The notes beneath the pieces were generated by a model. It did no database searches, was not told the origin of the DNA, and saw only the letters and a program-made list of their open reading frames with translations. Positions 17,872 through 25,793 of a DNA stretch of 64,000 bases are shown here, one piece after another (the stretch's first letter is position 1; each line of letters starts with the position of its first letter). Both the position numbers and the translations under genes were made by a program. Source of the stretch: Paenibacillus gyeongsangnamensis (GTDB taxonomy: Bacteria > Bacillota > Bacilli > Paenibacillales > NBRC-103111); contig NZ_JAQAGZ010000017.1 of assembly GCF_027533625.1 (NCBI RefSeq), positions 124,001 to 188,000 of the forward strand, read 5' to 3'.

Positions 17872-18693
17872 GTGTATACCTCAGCATTAAGATTAGTACG
17901 TCATGGTATCTTAATCGGTTTTGGAGGATTCTGGTTTATCCCTTTTATTTGGATCGTTGTCTCTGCGTTGAAATCCACAACAGAGCTTCTGACAAGTTCC
18001 AAATGGTTACCGAGCCAACCGACCTTCCTTAATTTCAACGAAGTCTGGCAATCGGAACGGTTTCCGATGTTATTCGGTAACAGCCTGTGGATTGTATCTG
18101 TCGTTCTGGTCGCTCAGTATAGCACCGTAATTTTGGCAGCCTTTGTTTTTGCCAGAAGACAGATCCCGGGAAAGAACCTCCTTTTTATCCTTTGCATGGT
18201 TCAACTCTTCTTGCCGGGTGGAATCTTTATTTTTCCTAACTATCAGACCATTCATGATTTGGGATTAATGAACAGCAAGTGGGCCATCGTACTTCCGTCC
18301 TTCGCTTCCTCCTTTGGAATCTTCTATATCCGTCAAGCCTTTAAAGCCATTCCAAAGGAACTGGAGGAATCCGCCGTCATGGATGGCGCGAATACCTGGG
18401 AGTTATTGGGCCATGTTTTCATTCCGTTATCTCGCTCGGCGCTCGCCGCTTTTGGCATCATATCCGTCATCGGCCATTGGAATGAGTTCGTTTGGCCTTT
18501 AATCGTAACTAATACGCCCCAGAACCGGCCGGTCACCGTCGGGCTGGCGCTATTTGCTCAAACTGCTGAATCTGGTGCTCATTGGCCCGAACTTACAGCA
18601 GCGACGCTGCTCGTGGTTCTTCCCCTGATTGTTATATTTATCTTATTTCAACGGAAGATTGTAGAAAGCTTCATGTTTACAGGAATAAAATAA
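17872..18693 (+). CDS. ABC transporter permease, MalG/UgpE type
   Basis: Permease of 273 residues that completes the UgpB-like importer. The start is GTG, 8 bases after GGCAGGAG. The EAA loop is variant: LEESAVMDGANTWELL near residue 165, with ESA in place of EAA, as in several MalG-type proteins. C-terminal QRKIVESFMFTGIK matches the usual end of the family. It is the last gene of the operon and a bidirectional terminator follows at 18848-18882. No ATPase gene accompanies it. Confidence 0.92.
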   Translation: MYTSALRLVRHGILIGFGGFWFIPFIWIVVSALKSTTELLTSSKWLPSQPTFLNFNEVWQSERFPMLFGNSLWIVSVVLVAQYSTVILAAFVFARRQIPGKNLLFILCMVQLFLPGGIFIFPNYQTIHDLGLMNSKWAIVLPSFASSFGIFYIRQAFKAIPKELEESAVMDGANTWELLGHVFIPLSRSALAAFGIISVIGHWNEFVWPLIVTNTPQNRPVTVGLALFAQTAESGAHWPELTAATLLVVLPLIVIFILFQRKIVESFMFTGIK

Positions 18694-18847
18694 GAATGGC
18701 TTTTTTTGAAAAATCCAAATTAGAAAAGTGCTGCCTCTGAAGGGGAATATCCCCCGTGGAATGATAGCAGCGTTCACCTTAATCTAAAGAAGCTGCCAAT
18801 AAGTTTGACCAGATCATTCCCTTTATACATCAAAAAGAAGCATAAAA

Positions 18848-18882
18848 AACCCGAACGATAGCTACTTGCAATCGCTCGGGTT
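18848..18882. terminator. Bidirectional rho-independent terminator
   Basis: AACCCGAACGAT (18848-18859) pairs with ATCGCTCGGGTT (18871-18882) with one mismatch. On the plus strand CTTGTT follows. On the minus strand the A-run at 18844-18849 gives a U-run. It separates the transport operon from the convergent small genes at 18941-19725. Confidence 0.7.
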
Positions 18883-18940
18883 CTTGTTAATGCCCCTATA
18901 ACAAGCTAAGGTCACGCCCGAATCAAGTATCCATAACTCA

Positions 18941-19210
18941 TTATTTACCGGCATATTCCATAGTCGCTGTATCCAGCATGGATTTCCAATTTGCAAAATC
19001 CGTCTCCCTTACAACATGCCGATCAAAAAGTTCGTCAGGAATGTTATTGATATCTTCTTGAATCTTTACTTGAAAGTTGCCTTTCTCTATAAACTCTCCA
19101 AAACTCTTAAAGCTGGAATGCTTACTCATGAATGATTCATTAAACAACTCGCTTAATGAAATATGATTCGGATCTTCTTGAATCGTTTTCTGGCCTTTTA
19201 ATTCCTTCAA
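18941..19210 (-). CDS. Small protein of unknown function
   Basis: 89 residues from TTG at 19210, acidic and soluble, with no recognised family. The frame stays open upstream, and a more natural start may be CTG at 19244-19246, five bases after GGGGTGG, which would add RKQKPISFDELL. The C-terminal part has SFKSFGEFIEKGNF and then DFANWKSMLDTA. A similar SFEEF/DFDKW pattern ends the neighbouring HEAT-repeat protein. The two genes lie 35-70 bases apart and are probably co-transcribed. The function is unknown. Confidence 0.6.
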   Translation of the reverse strand: MKELKGQKTIQEDPNHISLSELFNESFMSKHSSFKSFGEFIEKGNFQVKIQEDINNIPDELFDRHVVRETDFANWKSMLDTATMEYAGK

Positions 19211-19281
19211 TAGTTCGTCAAATGATATTGGCTTTTGCTTTCTCAGATTACCACCCCTATATCAATTTTATCGATTCCAGC

Positions 19282-19725
19282 CTACCTTGTCGATAACGAA
19301 GCCCACGCGTTTTCAAGCCACTTATCAAAGTCAGCGCCCTTCTCACCTTCGTAGGTATCATATACATCGAGTCTCATCTTTTTTAATTTCTCTTTAAACT
19401 CTTCAAAAGAATGGCCTTCCGGCATGCTTTTCTTAATTCTTACCAAGATTTTAGTTACTCCTTTAATCAAGTCGCCTATTTTCCTTGGCGGTAGTTGAAT
19501 ATCTTCGCCAAATTCTTTGAGCTTCTGGAAAGCAGCCTCTTGAACTTGATATACGGCATCGTTATTCATTCTATGCGTTAATACATCGATGGTTTGTTTG
19601 TTTTTCCACTGACCTAACTCTTCCACGGCATCTAAACGTTCTCTCCAATTGGACGTTCTATTCGCAGATATTTTTAATTGTTCATAATTTGAAGGCAACT
19701 CAACTTTCACTTCATTTTTACCCAA
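19282..19725 (-). CDS. HEAT-repeat-like small protein
   Basis: 147 residues. The N-terminal half is helical and repeat-like: NWRERLDAVEELGQWKNKQT and the following QTIDVLTHRMNNDAVYQVQE resemble HEAT or PBS-lyase-type repeats, which form protein-binding solenoids. The C-terminal half is charged, with SFEEFKEKLKKMRLDVYDTY and ADFDKWLENAWASLS. The start is TTG about six bases after GGATGGGA. It precedes the 18941 gene on the same strand and shares its C-terminal pattern. A role as a scaffold, or as an immunity or adaptor protein, would be only a guess. Confidence 0.7.
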   Translation of the reverse strand: MGKNEVKVELPSNYEQLKISANRTSNWRERLDAVEELGQWKNKQTIDVLTHRMNNDAVYQVQEAAFQKLKEFGEDIQLPPRKIGDLIKGVTKILVRIKKSMPEGHSFEEFKEKLKKMRLDVYDTYEGEKGADFDKWLENAWASLSTR

Positions 19726-20262
19726 TTGATCCCATCCTGTTCTATTTTTAATTCAAAGAGCATTTATAAAAATACCTAAATTATACCTTGCCTCGTAAAA
19801 GAGGTTACAGGCTGCCCTACATGTCGGATTTGTCGCCTTTATGATTACTGCAAGGTGCTGCGCCATCCTGATTTTTAGTGCCTTTGCTTTTATAAGGTTT
19901 GGGTGCGTTTTTTGCTCTGTTGGCACTAGCTTGCCATCGGTTCCAGCCCTTTTTGTCTGTTCCCCTGCCTGTTCCGCCCTTGCCTTTTGCTTTACTCTAA
20001 TCATCACTTCATAAATGATTTGTACTTCGCTTCTATTGTTCTCCTGGTAAGTATACGAATATGAAACAAACGGAAGACCATTCTATAATTTAAGTCCCAT
20101 CATGATCTTCGAATACCTATTCCTTGATAACTTCAATTTCTTGTTTACTGGAATGGAGGACATTGCTTCCCCAAAACAAATCGAATGGGGAATGGCTAAA
20201 ATTTCAGACCATTTCATAACATACAACCTCTTCAATATCAGTTTATTTAGTATAACATACAT
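19726..20262. other. Intergenic stretch without recognised gene
   Basis: No frame has a ribosome site together with recognisable features. A lysine-rich minus-strand frame at 19753-20007 and a plus-strand frame at 20102-20356 look like chance openings. The right part borders the decayed helicase. Confidence 0.45.
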
Positions 20263-20609
20263 TTACAATTCCATACCGCTATATTCCATGGCACGTTTAC
20301 CTTTTATTCTTTTCCTATACATACTCATGAGAAGTGGAACTTGGATATCAACATAATTTTAAATCCCAATGTCGTTTGTTGGCGTGTGAACCGAAGTAAT
20401 CTCCCAGCTTATTGCTGCAAGCTACCTTTCCATGAAATCGGATGCACCAGAAATAACGTATCCAGCCTGGCATAGTCAAAGCCTTCCTCAATCAATTTAC
20501 CTGTAGCTATAAAAACCCGTTCTTCCGAATCTGGTATGCTTGCAATGCGCTGCCGTTCTCGCTGTTTCTTACCCATCCCGATCACCAATTTTACGCCAAT
20601 TTAACACCA
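20263..20609 (-). pseudogene. DEAD/DEAH helicase C-terminal fragment
   Basis: The minus strand reads GMGKKQRERQRIASIPDSEE, then RVFIATGKLIEEGFDYARLD and TLFLVHPISWKGSLQQ, a typical superfamily 2 helicase C-terminal region with motifs V and VI. A TAA follows where relatives have Tyr (QQYAGRL), then AGRLLRF. After a frame change the sequence continues DIQVPLLMSMYRKRIKGKRA to a stop at 20263. The 5' part is cut off at the ISL3-family element: the target duplication ATATTTTG lies exactly at the boundary. The family resembles helicases found with restriction or conflict systems, but no partner gene remains. Confidence 0.75.
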
Positions 20610-20617
20610 ATATTTTG
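20610..20617. repeat. Target-site duplication of ISL3-family element, left copy
   Basis: ATATTTTG directly abuts the left inverted repeat and is repeated at 22000-22007. Eight-base duplications are typical of ISL3-family insertion. Confidence 0.85.
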
Positions 20618-21999
20618 GGCTCAACCTCAAAATCAGTGCTTGACTATCAGCCTAACAACCGATGGCGGTTGCATTCGATGAGAATGCCCGCTTTATAGTG
20701 ACTACGATTTCGCGTAAAGTAATGACGGCGCTGAAAGGCTTTAATGCGATTGTGGCGACCTTCTACGGTCGCGTTAGTCCAGCGGCATTGATGGTAGTTC
20801 ACGATTTCTGCTTTCCAATTGCGCATCGTCTTGAGGGTGTTTCGGACGGCGGCGTGGTCGATTCGATCACCTTGCTCGCACCAACGCTCAAATCCCAGTT
20901 TAGCAACGGCAAAGTTAAGGGAGCAGTCGTACCAAGTCGTGAACGCTTCTTTCCATTCCCATACGCTGCGAAGAAGCGGAGAGTAATTCAACAACGTTTC
21001 TAGCCGTTTTCTGCTTTCTTCACCAAGCGATTCCGCTGGCGGATTCAGCAACCGATGGTTAGCTTTCAGATACGCCTTAGCCCGTGGTGACAGCGTATGC
21101 TGGATGCTTTTTCGAACCTCCTGCACGCTTTCAATTACATAGCCGTGAACATGAAAACGATCGGCGATGCGAATTGCATTCGGAAAACATTCGCTGATCC
21201 AGGTATGGTAAGCTTGGGCCAAATCCATGACCACCGCCTTGGGATTGAGCAGAAGGAAGTCTGGATGCTGCTGGGCATATGTCCGCAGTTCCTCCAGTTT
21301 TCGACCCGGCAGCAGGTCCAGCATCGTCTCGCCTTTGAGGTTGTGAATGCCGGTGTTATACGTATGGCCTTTTTTGATCGCAAAGTCATCGACACCCAAT
21401 ACCAATTCTGCCGCTTCTTTCGCTTCTTCCCAAACTTGCTCATAGATCCGCTCGCACTCAACAGGAATCGCTTCGTTATGCATACGCTGTACGGTGCTGG
21501 TCGGCGCTTGCTGCATGCGGGCGCTGTGCGCTGCTGTTGAACCTAGTGCCTGTTCAACCGTATGGGAACGGAAGAGCCGGCTGTAACGCTCTTTGGGTCC
21601 GACAAATTCGTACGTCCAAACAAACCCAGCTTCGCAACGTGTACAATACATCCGAATGGACGGCACGTGCAGATAGGTTTTCTTCTCAAAGACGGAAAGA
21701 TGCCGGACGGTTCGCGGTTCATTGCTTCCCTTGCGGATGACATCCTGATCGGACTCACAGCATGGGCAGCATTGCCTATCGCTAAGCGGTAAGGCTTCTA
21801 TATGAAGTTCATCGGCATTGATGGACAGAATTTGGTGAATCCTTAGCTCTGGTAAGTTTAGCATTTCATTGATATACTTAGTCTGCATCTGTCAATTCCT
21901 TTGTTGATTGGTCGGACTTTCAACATTACTGGAATTGCAGATGTTTTTCTATTTTCAGTCCAGCATTAATCTGTCAAGCACTGATTTCTGTTTTGAGCC
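20618..21999 (-). mobile_element. Intact ISL3-family insertion sequence (1382 bp)
   Basis: The element is bounded by imperfect terminal inverted repeats of about 27 bases (20618-20644 and 21973-21999), both starting GGCTCAA and ending ATCAGTGCTTGAC when read inward. It is flanked by the 8-base duplication ATATTTTG and carries one transposase gene in full frame. Intact ends, gene and duplication indicate a fairly recent insertion. It landed next to, or inside, an already damaged helicase gene. Confidence 0.92.
20647..21888 (-). CDS. ISL3-family transposase
   Basis: DDE transposase of 413 residues, the usual ISL3 length. An N-terminal zinc-finger-like region has CCPCCES (about residues 40-46) and CTRC (82-85). 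The catalytic triad is readable: Asp167/168 in GVDDFAIKKG, Asp222 in VMDLAQAYHTW and Glu376 in NATVEGRHNRIKAFQRRHYF. The gene fills most of the element, 29 bases inside the left repeat side and 85 bases inside the right repeat. Nothing suggests inactivation. Confidence 0.95.
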   Translation of the reverse strand: MQTKYINEMLNLPELRIHQILSINADELHIEALPLSDRQCCPCCESDQDVIRKGSNEPRTVRHLSVFEKKTYLHVPSIRMYCTRCEAGFVWTYEFVGPKERYSRLFRSHTVEQALGSTAAHSARMQQAPTSTVQRMHNEAIPVECERIYEQVWEEAKEAAELVLGVDDFAIKKGHTYNTGIHNLKGETMLDLLPGRKLEELRTYAQQHPDFLLLNPKAVVMDLAQAYHTWISECFPNAIRIADRFHVHGYVIESVQEVRKSIQHTLSPRAKAYLKANHRLLNPPAESLGEESRKRLETLLNYSPLLRSVWEWKEAFTTWYDCSLNFAVAKLGFERWCEQGDRIDHAAVRNTLKTMRNWKAEIVNYHQCRWTNATVEGRHNRIKAFQRRHYFTRNRSHYKAGILIECNRHRLLG

Positions 22000-22007
22000 A
22001 TATTTTG
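22000..22007. repeat. Target-site duplication of ISL3-family element, right copy
   Basis: ATATTTTG directly follows the right inverted repeat and is identical to 20610-20617. Confidence 0.85.
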
Positions 22008-22159
22008 TAAAGGAAATTCATCATCCACGGTAATATGATAAACCATAAAAAGTCAGCTTCACAAAAAAACAGCTGAAGATTCAGATTCCCCTAGCTGTTT
22101 TTCCTGTTTAACTCAGCTAAACGCTAACTGATATAATAATAAGGAAAGGAGGGGAATGG

Positions 22160-22659
22160 AATCTCACTTTACGACCTTGTCATGCTGCAGGAGCGGCTTG
22201 CTTATGGGTACGGATCGACCGCATTGGCCGTTGGCTGGCATGTTGGTCAGATCCTTCATCTCCGGACAACCCGGAAATGGCCGGAGGATATTTTTGCCAC
22301 TTTGTGCCGTTCCGTCGTGAGTGACGGGACGATGATCAACACCTTCGATCGGAGAGCTGGAAATCGAATTGCGAACCGCACGCTCGCTCCTTTATGCGGT
22401 GGCGGATCGCTGGGATCGGGAGAAGGAAGACCGACCCGCGTTGAAACCGGAGCTCGGCTTGGCCAAGTATGTTGCTACCAACAACGCCATCAAAATCGTG
22501 GACTTGGCGATGAGAATTGTCGGTGCCGCGAGTTTGTCCCGCAAGCGGCCTTTGGAACGGTACTACCGGGATGTTCGTGCAGGCCTGCATAATCCGCCAA
22601 TGGATAGTACGGTACTCCATACCTTTGCTTGTGCTGCTTTATCCGAGACATCCTTATGA
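22160..22659 (+). pseudogene. Acyl-CoA dehydrogenase remnant
   Basis: Two pieces of one flavin-dependent acyl-CoA dehydrogenase are joined. The first (22160-22345) reads ISLYDLVMLQERLAYGYGST then LAVGWHVGQILHL. The second, in another frame (about 22350-22659), reads RTARSLLYAVADRWDREK, then AMRIVGAASLSRKRPLERYY and RDVRAGLHNPPMD. The beta-barrel middle and the N-terminus are missing, so the gene has an internal deletion, a frameshift and a 5' truncation. It ends 13 bases before the convergent bshB2 gene. Confidence 0.8.
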
Positions 22660-22672
22660 TCCGAGGGAGACG

Positions 22673-23383
22673 CTAAAACAAATCATCGAGAACCAGCACC
22701 GGAGCCTCCCTATCCCACTTCAAAAAGTATTCATATCTGCCGAATCTCGCCAGCGCCTCTTGGTCGGGCAGCCATACCCATTCGTCGATTTCAGTCTGGC
22801 AGCGGTGGGCCCGAAACGCGGCGAGCTTTGCTTCCAGATGAGCATGCACGTCGATTTTGATGACATCCTTGCGGGAATAACCGTACCTCTCCGGACGTTC
22901 CATCGCGTCGCCGAACGTAATGAAATATAAAGCGCCCTGATGTGCTGTTCTTTGAAAAGCAGCCGTCGTCGCTTTTCCAATTGCGCAATGATCCGGGTGT
23001 CCACCCAGCTTTTCGTGAAACGTAAGCACGACATCGGGATCCACTTCGTGGATGAGAGCCGCAATCCGTGCTGTCAGGCTATCCTCATCGGTAAACTCAA
23101 CTGTCTTGTCCCGGATATCCAAAAATAGGAGCTGCCGGATGCCCAGGCTCTCGCAGGCTTGCCGTAGTTCCATCTCGCGGGCAGCCGCTATCGATTCCCG
23201 GTTGAGATAGGGTGGATTACCCATGCGTCGTCCCATTTCACCCCGCGTGGCGCTTACCAGCGTAATGTCGACCCCCTCGCTGGAGTATTTGGCCAGAGTA
23301 CCTCCACAAATAAACGATTCGTCGTCAGGATGGGCAAACACCGCGAGGAGCTTTTTCAGTGGGGCTTTATCGATATTGTTCAT
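22673..23383 (-). CDS. bshB2: Bacillithiol biosynthesis deacetylase BshB2 (PIG-L family)
   Basis: Zinc-dependent deacetylase of 236 residues that removes the acetyl group from N-acetylglucosaminyl-malate in bacillithiol synthesis. Metal ligands are seen in FAHPDDESF (about residues 15-23) and GGHPDHCAIG (about residues 128-137). The gene follows yojF with an ATGA overlap, the same arrangement as yojF-yojG (bshB2) in Bacillus. The enzyme assignment rests on the family and on this conserved pairing; other PIG-L deacetylases look alike, so the substrate is slightly uncertain. Confidence 0.88.
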   Translation of the reverse strand: MNNIDKAPLKKLLAVFAHPDDESFICGGTLAKYSSEGVDITLVSATRGEMGRRMGNPPYLNRESIAAAREMELRQACESLGIRQLLFLDIRDKTVEFTDEDSLTARIAALIHEVDPDVVLTFHEKLGGHPDHCAIGKATTAAFQRTAHQGALYFITFGDAMERPERYGYSRKDVIKIDVHAHLEAKLAAFRAHRCQTEIDEWVWLPDQEALARFGRYEYFLKWDREAPVLVLDDLF

Positions 23384-23691
23384 TCTGGAAACGGCTCCTT
23401 TCCCAAGTGGAGAGCAACATTCATCCGACCTCTGTCATCATATCCGGCCAGCAATAGACGACCGTTCCCATCTACCTCATAATACGTGAGCGCCTCCATT
23501 CGCAGCCAGCCATGCCCATCGAATCGGAGTGCGGCACGAAAGGGGCCTTCCCCCGCTATTAATGCATGGGTAACCTTGACCTTAAAATTGCGAACGAAGA
23601 CAAATGAGGTCGCTTCGCTGTGGATATAGACGTCAGTCCCGACGAAGGCCTGAAGCTCGGCTTCTACTTGCTCCCTGATTATTTTGATCAT
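23380..23691 (-). CDS. yojF: YojF-family protein (DUF1806)
   Basis: Small protein of 103 residues of the YojF family, whose role is unknown but which is regularly encoded before bshB2. Visible features are REQVEAELQAFVGTDVYIHS at the N-terminus and the central RAALRFDGHGWLRMEALTYY. No signal or membrane segment. Its stop overlaps the bshB2 start, so the two are translated together. A function linked to bacillithiol synthesis is inferred from the pairing only. Confidence 0.87.
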   Translation of the reverse strand: MIKIIREQVEAELQAFVGTDVYIHSEATSFVFVRNFKVKVTHALIAGEGPFRAALRFDGHGWLRMEALTYYEVDGNGRLLLAGYDDRGRMNVALHLGKEPFPE

Positions 23692-23807
23692 CGCGTTTGG
23701 CTCTCTTTTCTGAAAGGATTTAAATTGCTACATAATCGTATCACAAAAAAGCATCTTTTATTCATATGAAATCCTTCATAGAAATCAGGAGTCAGTAATC
23801 TTTTCAT

Positions 23808-24266
23808 GGTTTTGGTGCAACGATTAAAACTGATCAAAGATAGTCACCATATTATTGTTTGACTATGCTATCAAACCAAACATTTTATTGATTAATTCAA
23901 CTGCAGAAAGGACAGCCGAATGATTGCATTCGACCTGCCCTTTCTTTATCATATGCATGACTTCAATCCCGGCAATTGTTTCCTCTGCAGTACCGAAAGA
24001 CTTGAATCCCAGCATTGGTTTAATGACTTTCTTTAGGGATCGGTGATGGTTGTATGAGCCATATGTAGTTCTCGTTCTTCCATCATCTCCACTAGATCAT
24101 GATAACTTAGGCTATATTTCAAATACCATCTTACTGTTAGCAAGATAACCTCTGATTCGTACTGCTTCCATTTAAACAAATCTAATTCCGTTTCCAACGT
24201 AATTGCTCCATCCCATGAATTCATTTTCAATCATGTTATCATGTATTAGAGCTTTGCACCATAACC
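23808..24266 (-). mobile_element. IS6-family element, internally deleted copy
   Basis: Terminal repeats GGTTTTGGTGCAA (23808-23820) and, inverted, GGTTATGGTGCAAA (24253-24266) bound only 459 bases instead of about 800. The transposase N-terminus (from 24230) reads LFKWKQYESEVILLTVRWYL and YHDLVEMMEERELHMAHTTI. It then jumps at about 24035 to the C-terminal part IKPMLGFKSFGTAEETIAG, AMHM-like VMHMIKKGQVEC and VELINKMFGL, in another frame. The DDE core is deleted, so the copy is dead. Confidence 0.8.
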
Positions 24267-24304
24267 GAGTATTTCCTGATACGAGAATGCTGTGTAAGCT
24301 GATA

Positions 24305-25156
24305 TTATTGGCTTCTTCGAGTTAACCTAAGAGTTACTTGAATCTTTCTGAAAAAATATAAGTAAATAACACATATACCGTAAATTATTAAGAAACCAAT
24401 ATTAAGACCGTACAACGGAACGAAATATATGTAACACAAGTAAAACACAAGTAAAGTACTTATACTATAGGAAAATCCGAAAATAACGTATGGAAATAGC
24501 TTACTACCTTCCTCATAATGTAGAACCAAAATTAATGGAAAAAGCGTCGAGGGGAAAGAACTTAATATCCCTGCCCACTTACTCCCTACTATTGAAGCAA
24601 CTCCAGTAATTATTAATAGAATTATTCCTACAGTAACTCCTCTGCTAAGAATTTGAAGCAATGTACTTGTAGGTTTATTCGTTTTTTCAGGAGTTCTAAT
24701 CAACTTGTTTATTATGAATAGATTAATGAAGAATACTGTTGTAAATATTAATATCGCTTGGAAAAGATTAAACTTCATTAAAAATATAAAATATCCAAAA
24801 ATAAAAAATGAAGCTATACTAATAAATGACGATTTTGCAATTAATAAAATTCGATTAGTTGATTCTTTCATTCTTGATACAAGTAAATAAATTACACAAA
24901 ATAAGATAGAAGCTGATAATCCAGCAATACCCCATGGAACTCCTTTAATAGTAAAATCTACCCCCTGTTCAAAGGAGATGAAATAAATAGATAATCCTGT
25001 GCCGAGTGGTAATCCAGAAATAATACCACCGATTTGTGGACTTATTCTCTTCGAAATCTCTGCTAATCCAACTATGATAAGAACTGATAAAACTAATTTT
25101 ATAAGTACTAAGGTTCCCAGTGCTTTCGCCTTCTTTCGTATTTTCAGCGATTTCAA
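24305..25156 (-). CDS. Multi-spanning membrane protein of unknown function, possibly internally duplicated
   Basis: 283 residues with about eight to ten hydrophobic helices and a short basic tail. Two halves look related: GGIISGLPLGTGLSIYFISF near residue 43 and AGILSSFPSTLFPLILVLHY near residue 195, each followed by an acidic pair and a further helix, suggesting a duplicated four- or five-helix unit. The first codons (TTG at 25156) lie inside an MFS-transporter fragment read in another frame. The original 5' end was therefore probably replaced, and the true N-terminus may be near LVLIKLVLSVLIIVG. No family is assigned with confidence. Confidence 0.6.
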   Translation of the reverse strand: MKSLKIRKKAKALGTLVLIKLVLSVLIIVGLAEISKRISPQIGGIISGLPLGTGLSIYFISFEQGVDFTIKGVPWGIAGLSASILFCVIYLLVSRMKESTNRILLIAKSSFISIASFFIFGYFIFLMKFNLFQAILIFTTVFFINLFIINKLIRTPEKTNKPTSTLLQILSRGVTVGIILLIITGVASIVGSKWAGILSSFPSTLFPLILVLHYEEGSKLFPYVIFGFSYSISTLLVFYLCYIYFVPLYGLNIGFLIIYGICVIYLYFFRKIQVTLRLTRRSQ

Positions 25157-25340
25157 CTAACGTTCTCGTTAGCTGCAAATTGGGCGATGGCCCTTGTGAG
25201 CGTAACGGCGAAAGAATCGCGATCGTGATGCCAAGGAACATCACGCCGCTGCTGATGAGCAAGGTGGCCCGCAGGTTAATTGCTGATCCGAGGAGTCTGC
25301 CGAGTAGTGCACCTATGGGCTGCATTGAGGTTCGATCCAA
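25125..25340 (-). pseudogene. MFS transporter C-terminal fragment
   Basis: The minus strand reads SMQPIGALLGRLLGSAINLR and ATLLISSGVMFLGITIAILS followed by PLRS, which is the last helix pair of a major-facilitator exporter. Nothing of the upstream 300 residues is present, and the downstream end fuses into the neighbouring membrane-protein frame at about 25130. Confidence 0.65.
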
Positions 25341-25506
25341 GAAGCAAGACGGAGTTCCCTATAAAAAGTCGACGAAAGTCAGGTTTTTGCGTAAGAACGT
25401 GTTTCATATGGCGGCCTTTTTATATCCAGTCAGATCGACTGGAACGGTGTGCAATACATCGTGGTGGTTGAATTCCTCAAGATTGGGACACGTTCGGGGG
25501 TCATTT

Positions 25507-25642
25507 TCTTGAACTGACTGCCCCCCTCGTTCATCCATACACCCTCAAACGTATTCTGGATCGCGGTGGCAATGCTGGACTTCCCGGCCCGCGGATTGCC
25601 GTTCAGAATCACTATTTGTCCGAGTTTATCTTCATGTGGCAT
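25507..25642 (-). pseudogene. Chloramphenicol phosphotransferase-like P-loop kinase, N-terminal fragment
   Basis: From ATG at 25642 (behind GGAGGG) the frame reads GQIVILNGNPRAGKSSIATA and IQNTFEGVWMNEGG, with the Walker A motif GNPRAGKSS as in CPT-type antibiotic kinases. The match ends near 25507 and the frame runs out at 25430 with unrelated residues. Only about 45 of about 180 residues remain. Confidence 0.65.
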
Positions 25643-25793
25643 GCGTTTCCCTCCATACAATGATTTCGCTCATACTGTGAATGTCTTTTCCTTCTTTGGA
25701 ACCTACAATAGAGATTGTAGCAACGATGCGGCTAATGGAACAGTCTGTAAATTCGTATATCCTGCTGTTCGTCCTTTTATTGGATGTTAACGT

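Noticed and set aside
19753-20007. 84-codon minus-strand frame
   Set aside because: Lys/Arg/Ala-rich with no family, no ribosome site and no conserved pattern. It was not called as a gene.
22182-22592. 136-codon plus-strand frame as an intact gene
   Set aside because: Only its first 50 codons match acyl-CoA dehydrogenase. The rest is that enzyme's C-terminal part in the wrong frame, so it is a pseudogene artefact.
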